Source of the DNA: Promethearchaeota archaeon
Lineage (GTDB): Archaea; Asgardarchaeota; Lokiarchaeia; Sigyniarchaeales; SOKP01
Reading direction: 5' to 3'
Assembly: GCA_019057795.1 (NCBI GenBank)
Contig: JAHLWS010000032.1
Location: 1-42,563 of the forward strand
Length of the DNA stretch: 42,563 nt
The position numbers and the translations under genes are program-made. How positions within the stretch are numbered: position 1 is the first letter of the stretch; each line of letters starts with the position of its first letter. Shown here one piece after another: positions 1 through 7,047 of the stretch. The notes under the pieces are model-generated. The model ran no database searches, had not been told where the DNA came from, and saw only the letters and a program-made list of their open reading frames with translations.

Positions 1-132
1 ATCCGTTCAGAGCGCACTTCAAGAGATAGTATCAGATTTATTATACACGATTTAGAAAAATGGAATTTAAAATTACAAGATTTAAAACAGAAAGCCGATG
101 AATTATTAGAATGTCTATTCATGAAAAATTAA
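1..132 (+). CDS. 3' end of a gene cut by the window edge
   Basis: Frame 1 is open from the first base to a TAA at 130-132 and gives 43 residues. The visible part is charged and heptad-like (leucines and lysines in LEKW..LKLQDLKQKADELLE), which suggests a C-terminal coiled coil. I do not recognise the family. The next ORF continues in the same frame directly after this stop, so the two may once have been one reading frame, or the TAA may simply separate two genes. Confidence 0.4.
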   Translation: MRSERTSRDSIRFIIHDLEKWNLKLQDLKQKADELLECLFMKN

Positions 133-468
133 GAAAAAAAAAGCCCAAAAACAGCGTTTTTAGTCTTTCTCGGAATTTTAGGGTTTATAGCGATTTATGT
201 TCCTTTTTTTGGTTCAAACCTTCAATATCAGACAGGTACAATTTTTAAGTTTATATTCAATACCATCGGCACTCTCTTTTTGGTGTTAGGAATTACAAGC
301 CTAATCATAAACATTTTGTTGATATTTTTGAAAAAAGTAAGAATAGGCGGATTCATCACAAGCGTTCTGCTCTTATGGATTGGAGCCTTCCTTACAGGTA
401 CTTCTTTTACGATTTGGGTTTTTCTTTTTGGGGGAGGTAGACCACCAATAGGATATCATTTTTTTTAA
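133..468 (+). CDS. Small membrane protein, start unresolved
   Basis: The frame is open from just after the TAA at 130-132 to the TAA ending at 468. The usable start on paper is TTG at 280 (62 residues), but the codons before it (from about 154) encode a clear transmembrane segment of the AFLVFLGILGFIAIYVPFF type preceded by lysines, which looks like the real N-terminus. There is no ATG, GTG or TTG between 133 and 279; an ATG at 121 in the same frame is cut off by TAA three codons later. The whole would be a three-TM protein of about 110 residues. Either an in-frame nonsense codon has damaged it or it starts at 280. Family unknown. Confidence 0.4.
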   Translation, partial: EKKSPKTAFLVFLGILGFIAIYVPFFGSNLQYQTGTIFKFIFNTIGTLFLVLGITSLIINILLIFLKKVRIGGFITSVLLLWIGAFLTGTSFTIWVFLFGGGRPPIGYHFF

Positions 469-561
469 TTTTTAAAAAATCGTAAAGTCAAATTAAAAAC
501 TCTTATAACAGTAAGCAACCAAATAATTAGAATAGAAAGCTTTATTTTTTTCTATAATTCT

Positions 562-786
562 TTACCTAAAAATCCTAAAGTACTTAAATCCCGTAGAAAA
601 TCCACAAACTCCTAAAAGAATAAAGGAGACAACAATCACTCCAATCATTCTATATCGCATTTTTGGCTTGCCCCATATAAAGAAGATAAACCCAAATATA
701 AGCCCTAATAGAGCTAAAATAGAGCCAAGCGCGATTAAAAATTCGACTCCCTCTAAAACACTTTCAAAATAATCAAACAAAACCAT
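562..786 (-). CDS. Small two-TM membrane protein
   Basis: A 74-residue ORF with two hydrophobic segments (about residues 14-38 and 47-64) separated by a basic loop (KPKMRYR), so both termini probably lie on the same side of the membrane. The family is not recognised. Codon use is AT-biased, like the neighbouring small membrane ORF. It is the only gene between the left-edge ORFs and the TPR gene. Confidence 0.5.
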   Translation of the reverse strand: MVLFDYFESVLEGVEFLIALGSILALLGLIFGFIFFIWGKPKMRYRMIGVIVVSFILLGVCGFSTGFKYFRIFR

Positions 787-1214
787 AATGAAATTATTTT
801 GAAAACGATATTATTTAAAAGAAAAATTTAAAAATTATAAAATTGAATTGTTAGGGAAGGTCCATTAAGTAATGTGGATAATGCGGATATGGATGTCCGC
901 CTCTTCTTACTTGCTTGTTCTTTTTTTTTCTCCGTTTTTTCTTTCTTTTTAGGGCGAAAAAGAACGTACTTATCTTTAAACAAGAAAACAAATTCTTTTT
1001 TATTTTTTTTCCCCTCTCCCCTACTTGAAGCTAAAATTATACATCAAACCAAAAATACTTACAAAACTTAAAAAGAAAGAAAGGTTAGAATTAAAAATCC
1101 TAACCAATCTTAAAAAAAATTTAGTTAAGGTGAGTTATAATAAGAAGACTTTTCCTTTTAAAAGACACATCTTACATTAATTTCTGATTTTTTTATGTGA
1201 GGTTCTACAAATTT
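787..1214. other. Intergenic region with long T runs
   Basis: About 430 bp with no convincing gene. It contains several T tracts on the plus strand (about 918-930, 994-1010) of the sort archaeal transcription stops at, and a short palindrome-like GATGTCCGCC/GGCGAAAAAG neighbourhood of no clear meaning. A 65-codon plus-strand ORF here is mostly poly-Phe, Ser and Lys from the homopolymers and is not supported. Confidence 0.4.
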
Positions 1215-3608
1215 TTAAAATTTCTTTCTGATAATATGTAAACCACAGCGGGGACAATAATTTATAATTATGCCAACTTCCAATCCACATCTGGCACAGA
1301 ACTTAACTTCGGCTCTTTCCATCTTTTCAGGTCGAGTAAAAGCTCTAGTTTTTGACTTTTCTAGAATATTAGTGTAAAATTCTTGGGTCTCATCATTGTA
1401 AAACACTGAAAATTTAGTTCGGCATTTAGAACATAGTTCCATAGCTACTGTGGTCGCGCTTGCTCGAATTTGGTGCTCTGTACCGCAATTGGGACATGAA
1501 ACGAACATGTAGGTAAATTCTCTCGACCTTAAACTCTCTGAAGTTGCTTTGCGTAGCTGAGCCATATCGTGTAAGAAGTTCTCTCGATTATCGAATGAAA
1601 TATCTGGTAATAAATGTTCAAGCAATATTAACTGATCCTCAAAGTGTCCTAAAAATCCTAGTCCCATGTACATGCTTGCTGCTTGAAAATAATAATCACA
1701 GGCATTTAATAAATCCCCTCTCTTTTCGAAACAATCAGCAATATTAGAAGTATAAATTGCCCCATTATGCAACCATTCTGAAATTGTAGTTTGTGTTTCT
1801 AAATCTGCCTGTTCTCGTAGATTTACAATTCCTGATACAACCTTTCTCTGCTTTAATATTTCTTCTGAGAACACATTTATTATATATTTAGAACTATTAG
1901 GATCAACCATCCAAAACGAAAATTGTACGCTGCAATTTGGGCAGGTTTGAATAAATGCCGCTAATTCCCCCACAAATTTGATTTGAATATTATTTTGACA
2001 ATTAGGGTTCGGGCAAGGAATCTGTCCCGTTTTGAAATCTAACTCTTTCCCTTTTATTTGCTTCTGGATTAAATTCAGCGCTTCCCTGTAGTACTTCAAC
2101 GCCTCGTCAAAATCACCCCTATATTTCACAATACCTCCAATGTTGTTCAATATAATAGCTTTATTCTCTAAATCGCCTAATTGCTCGGCAATTTTTAACG
2201 CTTTATTATAATGCTTCAACGCCCCGTCCAGATCCCATTTATTTTGCAGAATAACCCCGATGTTGCTCGAAACCGGAGCTTTTAACTTCAAATCGCCTAA
2301 TTGCTCGGCAATTTCCAACGCTTCCTTGTAGTACTTTAACGCCCCGTCCAGATCTCCCCTATCCTTCAAAATACCTCCGATATTGTTCAAATCTATTGCT
2401 TTTCCCTTTAAATCATTTAATTGCTCGGCAATTTCCAACGCTTCTCTGAAGTACTTCAACGCCCCGTTCAGATCCCATCTATCTTGCAGAATAGCCCCGA
2501 TGTTGTTCAATCTGGACGCTTTTCCTTTCAAATCGCCTAATTGCTCGGCAATTTCCAACGCTTCCTTAAAATGCTTCAATGCCCCGTCCAGATCTCCCCT
2601 ATTTTGCAGAATAACCCCGATGTTGCTCAATGTGGTAGCTTTTCCCTTCAAATCGCCTATTTGCTCGTCAATTTCCAACGCTTCCTTAAAATGATTCAAC
2701 GCCCCTTCCAGATCTCCCTTATTTTGCAGAAAAAACCCGATGGCGTTCAAATATACTGCTTTATTCTTTAAATCGCCCAATTGCTCTGCAACCTCCAACG
2801 CTTCCTTGTAATACTTCAACGCCCCGTCAAAGTCTCCCCTATCATATATAAACCTCCCGATATTGCTCAAGCTGGTTGCTTTTCCCTTCAAATCGCCCAA
2901 TTGCTCGGCAATTTTTAATGCTTCCTTAAAATGCTTCAATCCCCCGTCTAGGTCTCCTCTATCTTCCAGAATAGCCCCAATATTGTTCAAATATACTTCC
3001 TTATTCTTTAAATCGCCTAATTGCTCGGAGATTTCCAACGCTTCCCTGTAGTACTTCAACGCCCCGTCCAGATCTCCCCTATTATATAATAACAAACCGA
3101 TGCTGTTCAAACTGGTTGCTTTTCCCTTCAAATCGCCTAATTGCTCGTCAATTTCCAACGCTTCCCTGTAATACTTCAACGCCCTGTCCTGATCTCCCCT
3201 CTTTGCCAGAATAGACCCGATATTGCTCAAATATACTTCCTTATTCTTTAGATCGCCCAATTGCTCGGCAATTTCCAACGCTTCCCTGTAGTACTTCAAC
3301 GCCCCGTCCAGATCTCCCCTATCTTTTAATATCGCCCCAATGTTGTTCAAATATAATGCTTTATTCTTTAAATCGCGTATTTGCTCGGAAATTTTTAACG
3401 CTTTTTTATAATGCTTCAATGCCTCGTCTAATTCTCCGATGTTTTGTAAACAATGCCCCGCCCAACTAATTTTTATTGCAGCATACCTTTTTCTGTTGTT
3501 TTTTAGATCAATTTGAGCCGCTTTTAGGTAAATCTTAGCCGCTTCACTATATTTATGTTCTTTCTCATATCCTTGAGCTTTTTCCCATAAAATGTAAGAA
3601 TCTTCCAT
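1215..3608 (-). CDS. TPR-repeat protein with three C-terminal zinc ribbons
   Basis: 797 residues. After an N-terminal helical hairpin (ALW..EKEHKYSEAAKIYLKAAQ) come about twelve near-identical 40-residue tetratricopeptide repeats of the GDLDGALKYYREALEIAEQL type, followed by LGDLKGKA.LNNIG, over residues 45-520. This spacing and consensus match the LGN/Pins-type TPR class (TPR_12). The C-terminal part has three Cys4 zinc-ribbon-like units near residues 530-560, 704-730 and 770-795 (CPNPNC..CPNC, CPNCG..CSKC, CARCG..CPRCG). There is no signal peptide or TM segment, so it is probably a cytosolic scaffold. Tandem helical repeats mediate protein binding in this class; the partner is unknown. Start ATG at 3608. 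A second zinc-ribbon gene lies directly upstream on the same strand. Confidence 0.85.
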   Translation of the reverse strand: MEDSYILWEKAQGYEKEHKYSEAAKIYLKAAQIDLKNNRKRYAAIKISWAGHCLQNIGELDEALKHYKKALKISEQIRDLKNKALYLNNIGAILKDRGDLDGALKYYREALEIAEQLGDLKNKEVYLSNIGSILAKRGDQDRALKYYREALEIDEQLGDLKGKATSLNSIGLLLYNRGDLDGALKYYREALEISEQLGDLKNKEVYLNNIGAILEDRGDLDGGLKHFKEALKIAEQLGDLKGKATSLSNIGRFIYDRGDFDGALKYYKEALEVAEQLGDLKNKAVYLNAIGFFLQNKGDLEGALNHFKEALEIDEQIGDLKGKATTLSNIGVILQNRGDLDGALKHFKEALEIAEQLGDLKGKASRLNNIGAILQDRWDLNGALKYFREALEIAEQLNDLKGKAIDLNNIGGILKDRGDLDGALKYYKEALEIAEQLGDLKLKAPVSSNIGVILQNKWDLDGALKHYNKALKIAEQLGDLENKAIILNNIGGIVKYRGDFDEALKYYREALNLIQKQIKGKELDFKTGQIPCPNPNCQNNIQIKFVGELAAFIQTCPNCSVQFSFWMVDPNSSKYIINVFSEEILKQRKVVSGIVNLREQADLETQTTISEWLHNGAIYTSNIADCFEKRGDLLNACDYYFQAASMYMGLGFLGHFEDQLILLEHLLPDISFDNRENFLHDMAQLRKATSESLRSREFTYMFVSCPNCGTEHQIRASATTVAMELCSKCRTKFSVFYNDETQEFYTNILEKSKTRAFTRPEKMERAEVKFCARCGLEVGIIINYCPRCGLHIIRKKF
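2080..3480 (-). repeat. 120-bp tandem repeats encoding TPRs
   Basis: About twelve units with a 120-bp period. The plus strand repeatedly shows GCCCCGTCCAGATCTCCCCT followed by an alternating module and CTTCAAATCGCCTAATTGCT. Units differ by few substitutions, so the array has been homogenised recently by recombination or unequal exchange, while the reading frame is kept throughout. Confidence 0.9.
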
Positions 3609-3652
3609 TTTCTTTCCCTAATGTGAGTAAGAAATTTAATTTCTAACATAAA

Positions 3653-4438
3653 TTAAAAATTAAGGTTCTTTTCAATGTTTTTCCCGCACACAATACAAAA
3701 TTTTAAATTAGAGCTTCTTGACATTTTAGAACCGCAATAAGGACAATACACAAATATAGGATCGTTAAACTCTTGTGATTGTGTGCGGTCTTTAAGAATC
3801 TTTGTCTGTATGGCGTAATCTGGAATTGTAGGAGCAGGAGGGGTTACGGAATACACCTCATATTCTACAGTTGGTTGTTCAAAATATACAGGAATTTCAA
3901 ACATCCCTCCTTTTTTATAGAAATCCCCTGGATCTCGTTTCCCATAATCAGGTGCTTGTATTTTTGTTGTAAACATGTATTTTCCATTGAGAGGTATTGA
4001 AGTAAGATCTTTATATTTTACTTGTAGTTTATCATCACCTAAAGTAGCTATTGTAATTTGAGGAATGGCAAAATTGAAAACGCCATTGCCATGGATTGGA
4101 TCGTTTAGTGTAGCCCATTGTTGGTTTATCATAAGGTCATTCATAGCGGCCTTATCTACGTTTGGAACGTGCATTTTAAGAGTTGCCACGTCTTTATCCT
4201 TTTCAATTGAGGTATCTAAATTATTCCCTATATATGCGTATTGGAGTTCTTTATCCTTTTATTCATTTATACGCTCAAATAAATTAGTAACCCAATGATT
4301 TGCCGTTCCATTATAATCGGGACTATTCACGTCAATTTGAATTTCTTGTAATTCGTTCCTTTTTTTAATTTTTTCGACAATCTTTTTTCCAACATAAGTA
4401 GCGATAGGAGATAATAACGCAACAATAAGTTCTGCCAA
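3653..4438 (-). pseudogene. Zinc-ribbon membrane-anchored protein broken by an in-frame TAA
   Basis: The downstream part (GTG at 4189 to 3653, 178 residues) ends in a Cys4 ribbon, YCPYCG..FCIVCG. Upstream the same frame stays open but for one TAA at 4259-4261. The segment before it (TTG at 4438, 59 residues) has a hydrophobic N-terminus (LAELIVALLSPIATYVG) followed by a basic helix. Reading through gives one continuous protein: short membrane anchor, basic helix, beta-rich domain, zinc ribbon. No better start than GTG 4189 exists for the second part. The likeliest reading is a single gene with a nonsense mutation or base-call error. Two separate genes are possible. Confidence 0.5.
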
Positions 4439-4596
4439 TATTTTTCGCTCTCTTTTGTTAAATAAATTATTTTTTACTATAAACTTTCTTTTCTTTTATT
4501 TAAGAATTATTCATAGTGTAAATTTATAACATCAATTAAATCATTATCCTATAAATTAAATTATCACTGAATTTTGTATCCATCCTTGATTTTTTC

Positions 4597-4605
4597 TTTA
4601 AATAT
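4597..4605 (+). promoter_or_regulatory. Probable TATA box for the zinc-finger gene
   Basis: TTTAAATAT, with a predicted transcript start near 4628 at the usual 26-nt distance. That would leave a leader of about 20 nt before the ATT at 4649, and it supports a start close to there although no ATG exists. Confidence 0.4.
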
Positions 4606-4648
4606 GAAAAGAGTAAATTGAATTTAAAAATTAGTTAAGGCGTTAAAA

Positions 4649-4966
4649 ATTAAAAGAATAAAAGAAATAGGCGCTTGCCCTAGTTGTGAGTGCTCTCTAA
4701 TCGTTTTTAAGACGAACAATTACAAACGGTTCGTTAAGTGCGAGGTATGTGGACTCTCGTACGCGCTACCTAAAAGAGGTAAAATAAGCAATTCGGCTCT
4801 GGAATGCCCAAAAAGCAAGTTCCCGCTACTTATAATCGAAAAACCGGACCAAAAATGTTATTTCTGGTCGGACCAACCGTGTTTTACCTGCATCGATTAC
4901 GACAGATGTCCCGTCGTTAAGGAATTAATCTCGGAGTTCAAAGAATTGGAGGTGTACGGCTATTAA
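4649..4966 (+). CDS. Topoisomerase IA-type zinc-finger protein, probable ATT start
   Basis: About 105 residues, cysteine-rich: ACPSCEC, then KRFVKCEVCGLSYALPKRGKI, then ECPKSKFPLLII, then a cluster CYFW..PCFTC..CP. The spacing and the F-x-x-C..C-x-L-P-x-x-G pattern resemble the C-terminal zinc fingers of archaeal topoisomerase I, but no topoisomerase domain is attached, so it may be a stand-alone DNA-binding finger or a fragment. The frame opens after TAA at 4625-4627 and has no ATG, GTG or TTG before the first Cys. ATT at 4649 follows a partial Shine-Dalgarno (AAGGCG) at 4637-4642. Its end overlaps the start of the next gene, indicating an operon. Confidence 0.6.
   Translation: MKRIKEIGACPSCECSLIVFKTNNYKRFVKCEVCGLSYALPKRGKISNSALECPKSKFPLLIIEKPDQKCYFWSDQPCFTCIDYDRCPVVKELISEFKELEVYGY
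4948..4954 (+). promoter_or_regulatory. Strong ribosome binding site that sets an ATT start
   Basis: GGAGGTG matches the archaeal anti-Shine-Dalgarno. Counting the full nine-base site, 5 nt separate it from ATT at 4962. The next in-frame TTG (5007) lies too far away and would remove half of the signal peptide. Confidence 0.65.
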
Positions 4967-6008
4967 ATCGCGCAAGAAAGCGATCATCGTTGCTATATCG
5001 TTAATCTTGGGGTTAATTGTTGGAATATTGGTTACTAATTCTCGAATAAACGGCAATATGAACTTAAAAGGCGAAACCATTTCAAATTCAGGGAACCAAC
5101 CGAAAGCGAGCTCCGAGGAATTACTGTTGGACAAAGTATTTACGTTCATCGCTCCGGACGATTCGAAACGGTTCGACGACTTATACTTATACGAGAGTAT
5201 AAACTACTACGTGATAGTAGAAATTGTAACGCCCCATAATTGCGAGATTAATGTAACCGTTATTGATCCCGACTCAGATGTTTATCAAATATTCGAGACC
5301 GAAGTCAACGTCTCGCAAGACGATCAGTGGTTCGAAATACCTTTTGGGACAGCTATTTCGGGGAATTACACTTTTATATTCTCGGTTATCTCCGAATTAA
5401 ATTTAAACTTATACGTGAAAATATTTTTCGATATGGAAGACAAGTGCTTGTACGATGTTATGTCGCCAGAATTCATCGCCAATCTGAAGCTGTACCAAGT
5501 CAATAAGTTTTACAATAATACGGAAGTAGAACACAATGTTATGTTAAAAACTGATGTGTCTTACAAGTTCTTCATCGAAAGAGTATCGGCTATTGGCGGC
5601 GAACAGAATAGTCGAGAAGTCGGAGCGTATTACTATCTTACCGATCCTGATAGCGTTGAATTTACGATATACGCTAACCAGACCATGAAAAGCGTTGGAG
5701 AGGTTTTGCATTTTAATTTCGGGACTGCTGTTGGCGGAGTTTATACGATTAAGATTAAAATTAGGTGCAAGGTTGATGTGGTAAATGTAGCTTACGCTAT
5801 AGCAAAAGACTATTCGATAAATACCGTTAAAAACGGAACTGAGCCAGACCCCGAACCAGACCCTGAACCGATCAACGGAACTATTCAAGGTTATTTTTAC
5901 GTGCCGATCGAATGGACTCTCGGGTTTATCGCCAGCGCAAGACTCGTAGTTGGAGCTTTAATCGTTATAGGAAGCGTTCGCAGGAAAAAGAGCTCTGTAT
6001 CCTTATGA
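4962..6008 (+). CDS. Secreted, doubly anchored surface protein
   Basis: From the ATT at 4962 the product is about 348 residues and begins (M)KSRKKAIIVAISLILGLIVG, a perfect basic-then-hydrophobic signal anchor like the MRSKKKK anchors elsewhere in the window. The ectodomain is beta-rich with two related halves (DPDSDVYQIFETEVN and DPDSVEFTIYANQ, each followed by a G-T-A-x-x-G-x-Y motif), suggesting two C2-like or pre-peptidase-like beta-sandwiches. A short PDPEPDPEP spacer precedes a C-terminal TM segment (about 318-338) and a basic tail. It probably sits outside the cell membrane. It overlaps the upstream zinc-finger gene by 5 nt. Function unknown. Confidence 0.8.
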   Translation: MKSRKKAIIVAISLILGLIVGILVTNSRINGNMNLKGETISNSGNQPKASSEELLLDKVFTFIAPDDSKRFDDLYLYESINYYVIVEIVTPHNCEINVTVIDPDSDVYQIFETEVNVSQDDQWFEIPFGTAISGNYTFIFSVISELNLNLYVKIFFDMEDKCLYDVMSPEFIANLKLYQVNKFYNNTEVEHNVMLKTDVSYKFFIERVSAIGGEQNSREVGAYYYLTDPDSVEFTIYANQTMKSVGEVLHFNFGTAVGGVYTIKIKIRCKVDVVNVAYAIAKDYSINTVKNGTEPDPEPDPEPINGTIQGYFYVPIEWTLGFIASARLVVGALIVIGSVRRKKSSVSL

Positions 6009-6153
6009 GAATAAAGATTTTTTAATTACAGATAAAAACTATTATTTCTTGATTTCTTTTTTTTTATTCTCTCGTGGTTGGAAATTAAATTATCCAGACT
6101 TGTTTGAACTTATTGATAAATACACTTATACGGTTAAAAAAGAGGAGAAATAA
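5985..6153 (+). pseudogene. Coding-like remnant without a start
   Basis: In the frame offset from the preceding gene, an open stretch ending at TAA 6151-6153 reads LYPYENKDFL..SRGWKLNYPDLFELIDKYTY followed by a lysine-rich end. Its composition is protein-like and AT-biased, unlike the preceding gene, and it has no start codon. It looks like the 3' end of a gene cut at the point where the previous gene's block joins, but it could be chance. Confidence 0.25.
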
Positions 6154-6362
6154 AAGCTAAACTCCTTAATTCTTTTTTAATTACTTAGGATTAATTTTTT
6201 TTAGTTATATGAAAATATTGAAAAGAGTGGATAAATTTCCTTTAAGTCATGTGAAAAAAGGACAAAACTGTAAGATTTATATTCTTAAATTACCATTTTA
6301 AATCTGAGGTAAGACGTATTTAAGGGAAATATTATAAATTTATTAAAAAATCAGCTATAGCG
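6154..6362. other. Intergenic region with one very short ORF
   Basis: AT-rich. It holds a 30-codon ORF (6209-6301, plus) whose KFPLSHVKKGQNCKI faintly recalls the start of FeoA-type domains but is too short to support. No promoter is clear for the GTPase gene that follows, apart from an A/T-rich stretch near 6325-6345. Confidence 0.3.
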
Positions 6363-6956
6363 ATGAATATAATCTCAAAATTCTTAAAAAATTGGAAAAA
6401 GAAAAAATTAATAAAAAGAAAGAAGGTTATCTTTAGACCGCCCTTTAGTTATGATCATACATTTAAAATTATACTATTGGGTGAACCTGGAGTAGAAAAA
6501 ACTGCTTTAGCACAGCGGTTTTGCTTTGACCTTTTTAATCCCTCAGAAGAGCTAACCATTGGAGTGGATTTTTATGTTAAAACCATAGAATTACAAGGAA
6601 AGAAAATTAAATTACAAATTTGGAATGTAGGGGGTGAAGAAAGATTCAAGTTCCTCATACCGACTTATTGTAATGGTGCAAATGCAGCTATGATCATATT
6701 TGATATTACGAATTCTAAATCTTTAAACCAAATATCAGAACTGACTCAAATTGTAAGAGAAAAAGCAACTAATATTCCAATTATGTTGATTGGCAGTAAA
6801 TTAGATTTAAAAGAATTTCGTGAATTAAATAGAGAAGAGGGAATTGAAATCGCTAATAAATATAACCTATTTAGTTATAGTGAAATCTCGACCAAAACGG
6901 GTCAGAATATAGAAAAATCATTTGAAACTCTAACAGAATTTCTAATAAACCAATGA
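6363..6956 (+). CDS. Ras/Rab-family small GTPase with altered nucleotide motifs
   Basis: 197 residues: a basic N-terminal extension of about 33 residues, then a complete small-GTPase fold. The motifs are G1 GEPGVEKT (40-47), switch I Thr in LTIGVDF (64-70), G3 WNVGGEERF (87-95), G4 GSKLDL (144-149) and G5 EISTKT (174-179). Relative to the Rab consensus, the Gly before the P-loop Lys is Glu, the G3 Asp is Asn, and the G4 Asn is Ser, so GTP binding and hydrolysis may be weakened or changed. There is no C-terminal cysteine for prenylation. Such GTPases are abundant in Asgard archaea and are the clearest lineage marker here. Start ATG 6363. Confidence 0.92.
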   Translation: MNIISKFLKNWKKKKLIKRKKVIFRPPFSYDHTFKIILLGEPGVEKTALAQRFCFDLFNPSEELTIGVDFYVKTIELQGKKIKLQIWNVGGEERFKFLIPTYCNGANAAMIIFDITNSKSLNQISELTQIVREKATNIPIMLIGSKLDLKEFRELNREEGIEIANKYNLFSYSEISTKTGQNIEKSFETLTEFLINQ

Positions 6957-7047
6957 ATATATTATTGGAATCGACCTGAAGGAAAAATAAAGAATTTATT
7001 AACAAGAAAAAAAATTCATAGAATAAAAAAATAATAATTATTAATTT

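Noticed and set aside
874..1071. 65-codon plus-strand ORF
   Set aside because: Made mainly of homopolymer-derived Phe, Ser and Lys; GTG start; no ribosome site; looks like T-rich intergenic sequence.
2383..3051. Plus-strand ORFs across the TPR gene
   Set aside because: They are antisense shadows of the 120-bp repeats, with the repeated FPFKSPNCSAISNASLK pattern as by-product.
1215..3608. 120-bp repeats as a CRISPR array
   Set aside because: Units lie in a continuous reading frame with TPR consensus and have no variable spacers.
6209..6301. Short FeoA-like ORF
   Set aside because: Only 30 residues, no ribosome site, weak resemblance; not enough to call a gene.
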